DNA of 42,865 nucleotides from Methylotenera sp. (GTDB taxonomy: Bacteria; Pseudomonadota; Gammaproteobacteria; Burkholderiales; Methylophilaceae), in contig JADGRO010000050.1 in the NCBI GenBank assembly GCA_017880905.1, positions 1-42,865 on the forward strand, given 5' to 3'. The position numbers were made by a program, and so were the translations under genes. Every line of letters starts with the position of its first letter. The first letter of the stretch is position 1. Below the pieces are notes generated by a model. That model made no database searches and was not told the DNA's origin. It saw only the letters and a program-made list of their open reading frames with translations. Positions 34,835 to 42,865 of the stretch are shown here, piece by piece.

Positions 34835-36571
34835 TTAAGCCAGTTTAAAACCAGCAACTGAGCTACGTAACTCTTCCGCCAGCTTGGTTAATTGCCCTAC
34901 AGATGCGGCCGTCTGCTTCGTACCTTCAGTTGTTTGTGACGTAATTTCCTGAATTTGCTGCATATTTTTAGTCACTTGAGAGGCCACTTGAGTTTGTGCT
35001 TCCGTTGCGGTAGAAATCGATTGAATGAGTCGCGCCAAGCTGTTAGAAACGGTTTCAATCTCAGTCAACGCCTTACCTGCTGCGTCTGAGAGTCGGGCTC
35101 CTTCAACCACACCCTCAGTACTCTTCTCCATCGCGGCCACTGCACTGTTGGTGTCGGTTTGAATGGTTTTCACAATCGCACCAATCTGCTTAGTCGCTTC
35201 AGATGAACGTTCTGCCAAGCGCTGTACCTCTTCCGCAACCACCGTAAAGCCTCGACCCGCTTCACCGGCAGACGCTGCCTGAATCGCCGCGTTCAACGCC
35301 AAAATGTTGGTTTGTTCGGTAATGTCCGAAATCAGCTCCACAATTTCACCAATCTCTTGCGAGCTCTCACCCAAACGTTTAATTCGTTTTGAGGTTTCTT
35401 GAATTTGCTCACGGATACCGTTCATACCTGCAATGGTGTTTTGCACCGCCTGCGAGCCTTGTGTCGCAGCTTGGAGTGAACGCTGCGCCACCTGTGAAGC
35501 CTGGCTTGCGTTGGTGGATACCTGTAAGATTGAACGCGTCATATTGCTAACTGCGTCTGTCGTTTCAGTAATTTGCTCCGCTTGCTTTTCTGCAGCCGAT
35601 AGCAAGGTCACCGAAGTTGTCTGCGCTTGCCCAGATGCCGTGTTTACTTGCTCTGAAGCGCGGTTAATACCTGTTACCAAGTCACGCAAGCTATCAATTG
35701 TATAGTTAATCGAGTCGGCAATTGCGCCCGTAATATTCTCGCGCACCTCCGCTTTTACCGTTAAGTCACCATCTGCCAAATCGCCCATTTCATCGAGCAA
35801 GTTAAGCACCGCCATTTGGTTGGCTTGACCATCGTTTTCTAGCCGCATCACCGCATTATCAATGGCTTTTGCTTGGCGTGAGCCTAACAGCCAAACCAGA
35901 GCCAAAATCAGCAAACCAAGCAATGCCAAAGCCGATAAAATAGTTTTTAGCAAGGTGTCGGTTGATTCCGCCAAATGAACAGATTCTTTTTCCACCTCGG
36001 ACACCAATGTATTAACAGTTTGTCTGTTCACATCGTAGGCAGCAGTCAAATCGCCTAATGGTTTGGCTGCGGCAATAGCGCCCAATTTAATGGCTGCAAC
36101 ATAATCTTTATTATAAATACGGTAAAAATTCTCGTTAGATTTAATTACCGCCTGTAGTGATCCATTCAAGTTGCCAAGCTTATTAATATTTTTCTTCCAA
36201 TATTCGGTTTGCTTTTTAAAATCGGCTTCAGCTTTATTTACCTCAGCCAGTTTTTTGTCTCGTAGGGCGGGATCAGAGTTTGACGTTGCCACGAAAGCCG
36301 CATTCGCTGCCGCAAAAGCATCCACGGAGTACATAGGCGGTGGCAAGATATCCGCCCGCAGGTCATCACTCAATTTTAACACCTCGTACTCTGGACCGTT
36401 AATACGCACTCGATCAATCACATAAAATGCCAAAGCAATAAAAATAAGCAAACCGATAATAGGAATAGCAATTTGACGTCGACTACCACTGCTGCTAGCT
36501 GCGCCACTACTGACCTTGCCAGTAAACATTTGCATCAATTTAGCTGGTAACTCTTTTATATTAAGTGCCAT
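34835..36571 (-). CDS. pilJ: Type IV pilus methyl-accepting chemotaxis protein PilJ
   Basis: A 578-residue transmembrane chemoreceptor of the Pil-Chp array. Transmembrane helices lie at about residues 31-52 and 208-230, with a periplasmic region of about 155 residues between. That is room for about one PilJ sensory domain, and the protein is shorter than Pseudomonas PilJ (about 680). A HAMP-like linker follows ([19 protein letters not shown]). The long cytoplasmic signalling coiled coil has the hairpin tip [20 protein letters not shown] (about 420-440). It is 40 bases before chpA and 82 bases after pilI. No methyltransferase or methylesterase gene is in the operon, so whether it is methylated is an open question. 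Confidence 0.95.
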   Translation of the reverse strand: MALNIKELPAKLMQMFTGKVSSGAASSSGSRRQIAIPIIGLLIFIALAFYVIDRVRINGPEYEVLKLSDDLRADILPPPMYSVDAFAAANAAFVATSNSDPALRDKKLAEVNKAEADFKKQTEYWKKNINKLGNLNGSLQAVIKSNENFYRIYNKDYVAAIKLGAIAAAKPLGDLTAAYDVNRQTVNTLVSEVEKESVHLAESTDTLLKTILSALALLGLLILALVWLLGSRQAKAIDNAVMRLENDGQANQMAVLNLLDEMGDLADGDLTVKAEVRENITGAIADSINYTIDSLRDLVTGINRASEQVNTASGQAQTTSVTLLSAAEKQAEQITETTDAVSNMTRSILQVSTNASQASQVAQRSLQAATQGSQAVQNTIAGMNGIREQIQETSKRIKRLGESSQEIGEIVELISDITEQTNILALNAAIQAASAGEAGRGFTVVAEEVQRLAERSSEATKQIGAIVKTIQTDTNSAVAAMEKSTEGVVEGARLSDAAGKALTEIETVSNSLARLIQSISTATEAQTQVASQVTKNMQQIQEITSQTTEGTKQTAASVGQLTKLAEELRSSVAGFKLA

Positions 36572-36653
36572 TTTTTGATCCCTTTAACCTCTCATTTTTA
36601 ATTTAGCGCTATTTAATATAGCGCCAGAATTATTAACCCAACAATTTAATCAA

Positions 36654-37178
36654 TCAAACTACATAAGGTATTGAAAATTCTTTTGAGTGCACTAATTTAT
36701 CGCAATCTAGTATGTGCCAAACGCGATTTTCTTCATCCTGATAAGTTTGCGCCTTTAAGCATGTACCTTCTTCTGTGGTTTCTTCGTGCAATTTCATCTC
36801 TTCTAATTTGCGTAGGCCTATCATTCTATCTACCACAAAAGCCACGTTAGAAGTCACCGCATTACTCATTAACAAAAGCCGCGCGTTAGATGAAATGGTA
36901 GTAAAGGTATTTTCTAGCATCTGCGCCAGATCGTTGATGGCATATAGCACGCCACGCACGTTGGCTACGCCTAAAAACCAAGGTTTTACAATAGGCACAC
37001 GGTGAATATCTGCAATGGGCATGGTTTCAGAAATTTCTTGCAAGTTTACCAGCACATTTTTGCTACCAATCACTACCCCTAAATAGCCGGCAGGCGCTTC
37101 TGCACCTGCCTTTTTGGCATCCTCCAACCTTGCTAGAATATTGGTTTGGTATTCACGTAAATGTGATTCTCTTGCCAT
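36654..37178 (-). CDS. pilI: CheW-like coupling protein PilI
   Basis: A 174-residue CheW-domain adaptor that links the PilJ receptor to the ChpA kinase. An N-terminal helix is followed by the CheW beta-barrel with GYLGVVIGSKNVLVNLQEIS, VPIVKPWFLGVANVRGVLYA and DLAQML, where the ANVRG segment is the typical CheW signature. Length and position between pilH and pilJ are as in other PilGHIJ clusters. Cytoplasmic, with no membrane segment. Confidence 0.94.
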   Translation of the reverse strand: MARESHLREYQTNILARLEDAKKAGAEAPAGYLGVVIGSKNVLVNLQEISETMPIADIHRVPIVKPWFLGVANVRGVLYAINDLAQMLENTFTTISSNARLLLMSNAVTSNVAFVVDRMIGLRKLEEMKLHEETTEEGTCLKAQTYQDEENRVWHILDCDKLVHSKEFSIPYVV

Positions 37179-37224
37179 ATTTATTTTGCTTTATTTCCAA
37201 ATTACCTGCGGCATAAATTATGCA

Positions 37225-37590
37225 TTAACCTAATTTATCAATGATGGCTTTTATTTCATCTTTAGGAATAGGCTTCTGCACACAGGCTTTTGCGCCCATT
37301 TTTTCTGCCCATGAGTGATCCGTGACTTGCAATTTGCCCGAGCATAAAATGACAGGAATTTTTGCAGTCATCGGATCTTTCGTCAGCATACGCGTTGCCT
37401 GAAAGCCAGTTAGACCAGTCATGATAATATCCATAATGATTAAATCTGGCTTGATTTCTGCGGCGCGCTCCACACATGCCTCGCCACTTTCCAGCGCTAC
37501 CACTTGATAACCATGCGATTCCAATACCTCGGTTAAATAAAATCGATCTGTCGCAGAATCATCTACAATTAAAATTTTGCTAATAGCCAT
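37225..37590 (-). CDS. pilH: CheY-like response regulator PilH
   Basis: A 121-residue single receiver domain. It has the acidic pair in ILIVDDSATDRFYL, the phospho-acceptor Asp (about residue 55) in IIMDIIMTG, a conserved Ser in ILCSGK and the Lys in CVQKPIPKDE. In Pseudomonas, PilH opposes PilG and is linked to pilus retraction and phosphate drainage. The motif after the Asp reads IIMTGLTG rather than the usual MPG. It lies between pilG (36-base gap) and pilI (46-base gap). Confidence 0.92.
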   Translation of the reverse strand: MAISKILIVDDSATDRFYLTEVLESHGYQVVALESGEACVERAAEIKPDLIIMDIIMTGLTGFQATRMLTKDPMTAKIPVILCSGKLQVTDHSWAEKMGAKACVQKPIPKDEIKAIIDKLG

Positions 37591-37626
37591 TGCTGTTCTC
37601 CCAAAATTAAGTGCTACTCATTCACA

Positions 37627-38013
37627 TTATTTACTTATATAGTTATTTACCGCATCAATCAAGGTATCTTGGGTAAACGGCTTGGTAAGATATTGGTCCG
37701 ATCCCGCCATGCGGCCACGCGCACGATCAAACAGGCCGTCCTTACTAGATAACATAATCACAGGCGTGGATTTAAATTTTGCGTTGCGCTTGATGAGCGC
37801 ACAGGTTTGGTAGCCGTCAAGACGTGGCATCATGATGTCGACAAAAATCACTTGCGGATGCTGATCGGCAATTTTTGCCAAGGCGTCAAAGCCATCTTCT
37901 GCCAAGATTACCTCACAACCCGCTGATTTTAAAAATATTTCAGCACTGCGACGAATGGTATTGCTGTCATCAATGACCATCACTTTTGTTCCCGCTAAGT
38001 TCGCTTGCGCCAC
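37627..38013 (-). CDS. pilG: CheY-like response regulator PilG
   Basis: A 128-residue single receiver domain at the head of the pil-chp operon. It begins MAQANLAGTKVMVIDDSNTI and has the phospho-acceptor Asp in VIFVDIMMPRLDGYQ, the switch Ser in VIMLSSKDG and the Lys in YLTKPFTQDT. In Pseudomonas, phosphorylated PilG promotes pilus extension and cAMP signalling. PilG and PilH are distinguished here by order and by PilG motifs such as RRSAEIFLKSAGCEV and MAGSDQYLTKPF. Confidence 0.93.
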   Translation of the reverse strand: MAQANLAGTKVMVIDDSNTIRRSAEIFLKSAGCEVILAEDGFDALAKIADQHPQVIFVDIMMPRLDGYQTCALIKRNAKFKSTPVIMLSSKDGLFDRARGRMAGSDQYLTKPFTQDTLIDAVNNYISK

Positions 38014-38269
38014 CTTAAATATTCCCCTTAACCATAAAAGTACGTTACGGTATAAACAAATTTATGAACTTATTTAACCCAAAATGCAATTTATTACAAA
38101 TAATGCTTTACTTATAATACCTATATTGTAATAATTTGCAATACCTTAGCGCATATTCATGATAAGGTACTTTAATAATATAAAATAAAAACGAGAAGTA
38201 TTATTAAATTTTAAGTAAACGCAACAAAATTCCTTGACTGCGTAACTTCTTAAAAAATGGGACATAAAA
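38014..38269. promoter_or_regulatory. AT-rich divergent intergenic region between pilG and the FIST gene
   Basis: 256 very AT-rich bases separating divergent pilG and the FIST gene; it must hold both promoters. A TTGACT at 38233-38238 lacks a clear -10 partner. No sigma-54 or FliA-type promoter was recognised. A GGGA ribosome-binding site precedes the FIST ATG by about seven bases. Confidence 0.45.
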
Positions 38270-39430
38270 ATGATTATTAGACAAGAATCAGTAGATTCAA
38301 AATCGGCATTAAATAATTTACCTAGCACCTCGCCGCTTCCAAGTGCTAATCTGGTATTGGTGTTCGGCTCAGTAAAAAGATTCACTGAAGGGAAATTACA
38401 AGGCTTTTTAAAATCACGTTATCCCACTGCTCAATTAGTTGGCTGTACCACCTCAGGTGAGATTAGCCCAAGCGGGGTTTACGATGACAGTATTCAAATA
38501 ACCGCGATTCAATGGGAAAAAACCATTCAACGCGTGGCACAAACCAAAATGTCTGGCATGCAAAACTCATTTGAGGCTGCAGCCGGCCTGGCACGACAAC
38601 TTAAAGCAGATTCTTTACGTACTATTTTGGTGATTTCTGATGGCTTAAACGTTAATGGCTCTGAGTTGCTTAAAGGCTTTCAAAGCGTACTGGGTGATAT
38701 CCCCATCGTAGGTGGCTTAGCGGGTGATGGCGGTGCATTTGTAAAGACCTTGCAACTATTTAACGACACTATTTCTGATAACCAAGTGATTGCAGTTGGC
38801 CTATACGGCAATGCACTGATTACCTCTAGCGGCGCCCTTGGTGGCTGGAAACCCTACGGTCCGCCACGCAAAGTGACTAAATCTGAGAAAAACGTGGTGT
38901 ACGAGATGGATGGGAAACCTGCTCTTCCACTTTATAGAATGTATATTGGCGAAGCGTTTTCACGGGGACTCCCTGGCACTGGCTTAAAATTCCCGCTCGC
39001 AGTGATTGAAGAAGGCAAGCGCGATGTTGAAAAAATTCGCACCCTACTGGCAATTGATAATAAAAACAATAGCTTAACTTTTGCAGGTAATGTGGAAGAA
39101 GGCGAAACGGTGCGCCTCTGCCAAACCAACCACGATAGGTTGGTTGAAGGTGCAGGTAATGCGGCCAATTTAGTTATGAGTGGCTTGGGCGCAAGCAAAA
39201 CCAATCAAACTGGCTTAGCGGTTTGCGTCAGCTGTGTAGGTCGCAAAGGCGTAATGGCCGAGCAAGTAGTCGATGAAGTGAAGTTGGTACAACAAATTTT
39301 AGGTCCACAAACCAGCGTTACCGGCTTTTATTCATACGGTGAATTAGCACCACGCCCAAACACCACAGATAGCGTATTGCATAACCAAACCATGACTATT
39401 GGCTATTTAAGCGAAAATCTTTTAGCTTAG
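38270..39430 (+). CDS. FIST N- and C-domain sensory protein
   Basis: A 386-residue soluble protein with a FIST_N domain (about residues 25-215: ANLVLVFGSVKRFTEGKLQG, LVGCTTSGEISPSGVYDDSI, DIPIVGGLAGDGG, VGLYGNALITSSGALGGWKP) and a FIST_C domain (about 220-370: LYRMYIGEAF, VCVSCVGRKGVMA, TGFYSYGELAP). FIST is a predicted small-ligand-binding sensory module found fused to or beside signal-transduction proteins. This one has no output domain of its own. It sits divergent to the pil-chp operon, so it may act as an extra cytoplasmic sensor or regulator for that array (inference). It has its own terminator. Confidence 0.93.
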   Translation: MIIRQESVDSKSALNNLPSTSPLPSANLVLVFGSVKRFTEGKLQGFLKSRYPTAQLVGCTTSGEISPSGVYDDSIQITAIQWEKTIQRVAQTKMSGMQNSFEAAAGLARQLKADSLRTILVISDGLNVNGSELLKGFQSVLGDIPIVGGLAGDGGAFVKTLQLFNDTISDNQVIAVGLYGNALITSSGALGGWKPYGPPRKVTKSEKNVVYEMDGKPALPLYRMYIGEAFSRGLPGTGLKFPLAVIEEGKRDVEKIRTLLAIDNKNNSLTFAGNVEEGETVRLCQTNHDRLVEGAGNAANLVMSGLGASKTNQTGLAVCVSCVGRKGVMAEQVVDEVKLVQQILGPQTSVTGFYSYGELAPRPNTTDSVLHNQTMTIGYLSENLLA

Positions 39431-39454
39431 TTTCCTTTTTTTAGCTTTAAATCG

Positions 39455-39481
39455 AAAGCACCTGTTCTAAACAGGTGCTTT
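39455..39481 (+). terminator. Rho-independent terminator of the FIST gene
   Basis: AAAGCACCTGT-TCTAA-ACAGGTGCTTT is a perfect 11-bp stem with a 5-base loop, followed by TTG TTTT. It lies 24 bases after the stop. Confidence 0.93.
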
Positions 39482-39549
39482 TTGTTTTATGATAGACCCT
39501 TAATAAATTACAATTAGAAAATGATTCACCATCAGAAGAGGAAAAAATC

Positions 39550-40053
39550 ATGTCTAGCTCAGTTACGCTCAAAGGCAACCCTGTAGACGTTGCAGGTAAC
39601 TTGCCTAAAATCGGCAGCACCGCCCCTAATTTCACCTTGGTTGATAAAGCGCTGGCAGATGTCACGCTTGATGCGTTTGCAAGCAAACGCAAAGTGCTGA
39701 ATATATTCCCAAGTGTGGATACACCTACCTGCGCCGCATCTATTCGTGCATTCAATAAGCACGCAGCAAGCCTTAAAAACACCGTTGTAATCAATGTTTC
39801 TGCCGATTTACCATTTGCGCAAACGCGCTTTTGCGCAGCAGAAGGCATTGAGAATGTAGTGAATTTATCCAGTATGCGTGGTCGCGACTTTTTAATGAAT
39901 TACGGCGTGTTGCTATTCACGAGTAAGCTCGCGGGCTTGTGTGCGCGTGCAGTAATGGTATTAGATGAAAATAACGTGGTTAAATACGTTGAATTGGTGC
40001 CAGAAATCGCCAACGAACCTAACTACGACGCGGCACTTGCAGCATTAAAGTAA
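39550..40053 (+). CDS. tpx: Thiol peroxidase (atypical 2-Cys peroxiredoxin)
   Basis: A 167-residue peroxiredoxin that reduces peroxides, including lipid hydroperoxides, using thioredoxin. The peroxidatic Cys61 is in [16 protein letters not shown] and the resolving Cys95 in [10 protein letters not shown], the same positions as in E. coli Tpx. The N-terminus [19 protein letters not shown] and the Tpx-specific [16 protein letters not shown] confirm the family. A strong ribosome-binding site (AGAGGA, seven bases upstream) fixes the start. Monocistronic between two terminators. Confidence 0.98.
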   Translation: MSSSVTLKGNPVDVAGNLPKIGSTAPNFTLVDKALADVTLDAFASKRKVLNIFPSVDTPTCAASIRAFNKHAASLKNTVVINVSADLPFAQTRFCAAEGIENVVNLSSMRGRDFLMNYGVLLFTSKLAGLCARAVMVLDENNVVKYVELVPEIANEPNYDAALAALK

Positions 40054-40068
40054 TTAGATTGCCTTAAT

Positions 40069-40096
40069 AAAAAACCAGCTAAATGCTGGTTTTTTT
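40069..40096. terminator. Bidirectional terminator between tpx and the pyrophosphohydrolase gene
   Basis: AAAAAACCAGC-TAAAT-GCTGGTTTTTTT: a stem with A and T runs on both sides, placed between two converging genes 16 bases after tpx and just beyond the stop of the minus-strand gene. Confidence 0.92.
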
Positions 40097-40099
40097 ATT

Positions 40100-40480
40100 T
40101 TAATATTTCGTATGCTCATATTTTGTATATTTGGCATTGCTGCCTTTTGCTTTATCTACTGGATATTTTTTAGCATTCAAGTCTACTTTTTTATTGGCTT
40201 CTTCAATCAAATCAATACCCAACACTTCGGCAATTCTCAACAAATAAACAAACGTATCGGCTAATTCATGCGCCACTGCCTCGCGCTTCTCTGGCAATAA
40301 CTGCTGACTCTCTTGTGGCGTATCCCATTGAAACTGCTCAACTAGTTCGGCCGCTTCGACTATCATCGCCATCGCCAAATTTTTGGGCGTGTGAAACTGC
40401 GCCCAATCGCGCTCTTGCACAAAGGCGTTAATACGCACCTTCAAATCATTCAAAGAATCAGTCCTAGCAATTTCACTCAT
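40100..40480 (-). CDS. All-alpha nucleotide pyrophosphohydrolase (MazG/dCTPase-like)
   Basis: A 126-residue enzyme that likely hydrolyses non-canonical or excess nucleoside triphosphates to monophosphates plus pyrophosphate. I place the start at ATG 40480 because AGGAGAA lies five bases upstream; the open frame to 40564 would run into the rlmL coding sequence. The metal-binding signature is MIVEAAELVEQFQW followed by HELADTFVYLLRIAEVLGID (ExxE...ExxD type). The tail NKKVDLNAKKYPVDKAKGSN is typical of the RS21-C6/dCTPase branch. It is 22 bases downstream of rlmL and is the last gene of a four-gene unit. The true substrate is not decidable from sequence. Confidence 0.92.
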   Translation of the reverse strand: MSEIARTDSLNDLKVRINAFVQERDWAQFHTPKNLAMAMIVEAAELVEQFQWDTPQESQQLLPEKREAVAHELADTFVYLLRIAEVLGIDLIEEANKKVDLNAKKYPVDKAKGSNAKYTKYEHTKY

Positions 40481-40485
40481 GGTTT

Positions 40486-40492
40486 TTCTCCT
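40486..40492 (-). promoter_or_regulatory. Strong ribosome-binding site fixing the pyrophosphohydrolase start
   Basis: AGGAGAA on the minus strand, five bases before ATG 40480. It lies in the 22-base gap after the rlmL stop and shows that the longer upstream frame is not used. Confidence 0.85.
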
Positions 40493-40502
40493 TACGATTA
40501 GG

Positions 40503-41645
40503 CTACTTTCTGTTACTTCCGGCCACCATTTTAATTTCAAACAATCTGCACTCCAAAGGTCCATTAAACAAAGGCGTGCGCTTACTAGGTGTGAGACGCA
40601 TCAACTTTGGCAATCGCATATCGCTGGTTAAAAAATAAGTGTTCCAACCCGCAAATTTGCGTTTTAGTGTCTCACCTATTTTTGGGTAGAGCAGCGCCAG
40701 CTCTTCATCTTCACCAATACGCACGCCATACGGTGGATTGGCAATAAGTATGCCGTTGTCAGCGGGTGCAACAACTTCGGTAATATTGGTCTGTGCTAAT
40801 TGTACCGCCTCTAACAAACCTGCCTCGCTTAGGTTCTGACGTGCCACCCGCACCGCACGCAAGTCGCTATCGCTACCATAAATTTTTTGAAAAGTAACCG
40901 GTTTTATTTGCTTAAGCGCCGCATTTTTAATTTTTTTCCAAGTGTCGGATTCGAAATTTTTGAGCTTTTCAAAACCGAAACCACGCTTTAAACCTGGTGC
41001 AATATTGAGCGCCACCATGGCAGCTTCCAACAAAAACGTACCACTGCCGCACATTGGGTCTAGCAATGGCTGCCCGGCTTGCCAACCAGAAAGTTGCAAA
41101 ATACCTGCGGCTAAATTCTCTCGCAAAGGCGCTTCGATGCTGGCGTTGCGGTTACCTCGCTGATACAAAGCATCGCCAGAAGTATCCACGTAATACTGAT
41201 AGCTATCTACCGTTAAGTAAGCATGAATGCGCACCGCTGGCGTTTTGGTATCGATGTAAGGCCGCGAACCAACCACTTGCCTAAACTTGTCACAAACTGC
41301 GTCTTTAATGCGCAACGTGGCGAACTCTAAACTTTTCAGCGGACATTTTACGCCTGTAACTTTCACCATAAAATCATGTTTTACATCAAACCAATTAGGC
41401 CAATTTAGTTTATAAGCCGCTTGATATAAATCGTCCTCAGTCGCGTATTGACCGCGACCAACTTGCATCAAAATACGCGTAGCAATGCGCGAGTGCAAAT
41501 TGGCGTGATAACACACAGTCAAATCGCCGGCAAAGCCTACGCCGCCATCTGTAGGCTTAATGTCGCTTGCTTTACATACCCTAAGCTCATTCACCAGCAA
41601 GGCTTCTAGGCCGCGTGGGCAAGTTGCAAAATATTGATTCATCAT
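40503..41645 (-). CDS. rlmL: 23S rRNA (guanine-N2)-methyltransferase, RlmL N-terminal type
   Basis: A 380-residue THUMP-containing RNA methyltransferase that by family would methylate a 23S rRNA guanine at N2 (G2445 in E. coli). The N-terminus (QYFATCPRGLEALLVNEL) and THUMP domain cover about residues 1-160. The Rossmann methyltransferase has LLDPMCGSGTFLLEAA (SAM site) and the catalytic NPPYGVRIGEDEEL. E. coli RlmKL is a two-enzyme fusion of about 700 residues; this is only the RlmL half, the common betaproteobacterial form. The start codons are ATGATG directly after the stop of the preceding gene, so coupling is near certain. Confidence 0.92.
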   Translation of the reverse strand: MMNQYFATCPRGLEALLVNELRVCKASDIKPTDGGVGFAGDLTVCYHANLHSRIATRILMQVGRGQYATEDDLYQAAYKLNWPNWFDVKHDFMVKVTGVKCPLKSLEFATLRIKDAVCDKFRQVVGSRPYIDTKTPAVRIHAYLTVDSYQYYVDTSGDALYQRGNRNASIEAPLRENLAAGILQLSGWQAGQPLLDPMCGSGTFLLEAAMVALNIAPGLKRGFGFEKLKNFESDTWKKIKNAALKQIKPVTFQKIYGSDSDLRAVRVARQNLSEAGLLEAVQLAQTNITEVVAPADNGILIANPPYGVRIGEDEELALLYPKIGETLKRKFAGWNTYFLTSDMRLPKLMRLTPSKRTPLFNGPLECRLFEIKMVAGSNRK

Positions 41646-42431
41646 CTATTCCAGAAAAAACTGCTTATTGTTATGAGGGTTATGTTGGCACAGTTTTTCT
41701 AAAAAACTTAAAAATTCTATTTTGTGACTACGTTCCAGCAGTTTTGCACGTTCTCGCAAATTAACGATGTGCATATCTGGCAAATGTTTGAAGCCAAACA
41801 TCACGATATTACCTGGCTTGCCTGTTGGTAGCATCAAAACTTTATTTTCAAAACTTTGTTCAATACGCTGCAAATAAACATCGAAATTTTTGTCACTCCC
41901 CCACAAATTCATGGCAAATATGCCATCATCTGTGAGCGCCATTTCGCAATTGTCGAAAAAATCCTGACTACAAAAATCAGGTGGAATGCCTAACGCATCA
42001 AACGCATCAATCATCAACACATAAGCACTGGCACGGTTTTTGGCGAGGTAGGCAATACCATCACCTTCAATAATATTTAGACTAGTGTCATTCTCTGGCA
42101 CATAAAAATGGCTACGTGCGGTTGCAATGACTTGTGGATTAATTTCAACAATTGTTTGCTTTATTTCAGGGCAATACTGATGAATGTATTTAGCTACAGA
42201 GCCGCCGCCCAAACCAATTGTAAGTACATTTTTAACTTGGTTTGAAAACAGTAAAAAGCCCATCATACCGCGCGAATAGGCGAGCTCCAGTTCGAAAGGC
42301 GCCCTAACTTTCATGCTGCTCTGAATAGTGGCAGATCCCAAATACAGTGAGCGCACACCATCAATTTCGCTCACTTCTACTACGCTGCCGTCGGCCACAC
42401 TTTTATGAATCTTTCGATTGAATTTAAACAT
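41646..42431 (-). CDS. Spermidine-synthase-like protein of unknown substrate
   Basis: A 261-residue member of the polyamine aminopropyltransferase fold. The SAM-type nucleotide-binding part is recognisable: VLTIGLGGGSVAKYIHQ, IVEINPQVIATAR and NIIEGDGIAYL. An Asp pair (MIDAFDALG) is in the place of the catalytic DSSDP motif of SpeE. The SpeE polyamine-site YHE motif is not present; the equivalent region reads FELELAYSRGM. A true spermidine synthase role is therefore doubtful, and a methyltransferase-like or other aminopropyl-transfer role is possible. It starts 12 bases after the RNase II-family gene and abuts rlmL. Confidence 0.8.
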   Translation of the reverse strand: MFKFNRKIHKSVADGSVVEVSEIDGVRSLYLGSATIQSSMKVRAPFELELAYSRGMMGFLLFSNQVKNVLTIGLGGGSVAKYIHQYCPEIKQTIVEINPQVIATARSHFYVPENDTSLNIIEGDGIAYLAKNRASAYVLMIDAFDALGIPPDFCSQDFFDNCEMALTDDGIFAMNLWGSDKNFDVYLQRIEQSFENKVLMLPTGKPGNIVMFGFKHLPDMHIVNLRERAKLLERSHKIEFLSFLEKLCQHNPHNNKQFFLE

Positions 42432-42443
42432 GAAATAATTTCG

Positions 42444-42865
42444 TTAAATTTCGACATCTTCCACTATCACAGGCACTAATTCAGCCTGGGTTACTTCTAA
42501 TTCTATTACACCTTTAAATTTACAATTTAGCTCCATCAACAAAGTATCTATGTGTTTGATTTCTAACAATACTTTTGTACCCACCTTTAACTCAGGCAAG
42601 CTGGGAACTTTGGTAATGTAAAACATGCCGTCAATACGCACCAAATTCTCGCGCCACACTGTGGCCGTCACTTCAGTCAACTTTTCTTGAATCAAATATT
42701 GCAAACACCAATAGCGCTCCATGCGTGTTTGAAACTCGCTGTAGGCGTTATAAGTTTGATCAAAGTTTCGAATAATGACGTTAAGCCTGCCATCTTGTGC
42801 GTTGTAAGGCGCAGGCTCTTTTTTCAGCATCGCAATTAATTGACGCTGATTAATCAAATCTACCG
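42444..42865 (-). CDS. RNase II/R-family exoribonuclease, C-terminal fragment (5' end outside window)
   Basis: The frame is open to the right window edge and reads VDLINQRQLIAMLKKEPAPY. This is the segment that follows the SPIRRYVDL-type motif of RNB-domain exoribonucleases. The remaining visible 130 or so residues (for example QTRMERYWCLQYLIQEKL, then a small beta-rich RNA-binding tail) match my memory of the betaproteobacterial RNase II-like protein C-terminus. The TTG at 42857 is internal, not a start. The catalytic acidic residues lie outside the window. It is the first visible gene of the minus-strand unit leading to the nucleotide pyrophosphohydrolase. Confidence 0.82.
   Translation of the reverse strand, partial: VDLINQRQLIAMLKKEPAPYNAQDGRLNVIIRNFDQTYNAYSEFQTRMERYWCLQYLIQEKLTEVTATVWRENLVRIDGMFYITKVPSLPELKVGTKVLLEIKHIDTLLMELNCKFKGVIELEVTQAELVPVIVEDVEI

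Noticed and set aside
40481-40564. Upstream extension of the pyrophosphohydrolase
   Set aside because: It overlaps rlmL coding sequence; the strong AGGAGAA site points to ATG 40480.
1-42865. CRISPR array, insertion sequence, integrase or prophage genes
   Set aside because: No regularly spaced repeats and no transposase, integrase or phage structural proteins were seen among the coding regions.

Overview
The window comes from a Gram-negative, probably betaproteobacterial genome. The best guess is a methylotroph of the Methylophilaceae (Methylotenera-like), although no 16S gene is present. The clues are the dnaE-accA-tilS cluster, a complete Pil-Chp chemosensory operon, a formate-dependent purT, the betaproteobacterial type of RNase II C-terminus at the right edge, and moderate-to-low GC in most genes. 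No tRNA, rRNA, CRISPR array, transposase or integrase was seen.

Left part (1-9757) is accessory in character. It opens with the end of a diguanylate cyclase. Next comes a low-GC lipid pair on the minus strand: a fatty-acid-hydroxylase-like membrane protein followed by a cyclopropane fatty acid synthase. After that lies a markedly GC-rich pgaABCD operon (minus strand, 9120 to 3054) for synthesis, deacetylation and export of the biofilm polysaccharide poly-beta-1,6-N-acetylglucosamine. Gene-poor spacers border these blocks. They carry diverged direct repeats, one near 476-513 and one near 9583-9620, plus a second short repeat family. This suggests horizontal acquisition followed by decay of the boundaries.

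Middle part (9758-29577) is mostly core: typA; two tandem DEAD-box RNA helicase genes behind a near-consensus promoter and a long leader; a REC-PAS-GGDEF-EAL c-di-GMP protein; a 45-codon orphan ORF; a truncated haemoglobin translationally coupled to purT; a TonB-dependent receptor divergent from a NarL-type two-component pair; and the tilS, accA and dnaE genes.

Right part (29578-42865) holds the twitching/surface-sensing chemosensory operon pilG-pilH-pilI-pilJ-chpA. It has no methyltransferase (pilK/cheR) or methylesterase (chpB/cheB) and is divergent from a FIST-domain sensory protein. Then come thiol peroxidase tpx and a minus-strand housekeeping operon: RNase II-family protein (cut by the window edge), spermidine-synthase-like protein, RlmL-type rRNA methyltransferase and an all-alpha nucleotide pyrophosphohydrolase.

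A plausible theme is the surface lifestyle. Two c-di-GMP proteins, the c-di-GMP-responsive Pga exopolysaccharide machinery, and a pilus chemosensory array with an adjacent FIST sensor all bear on attachment. The physical linkage is seen here; the functional linkage is inference. No system was found that is clearly outside known families. The most unusual items are the pga island with its repeats, the FIST/Pil-Chp arrangement without adaptation enzymes, the structured rhlE leader, and the small orphan ORF.
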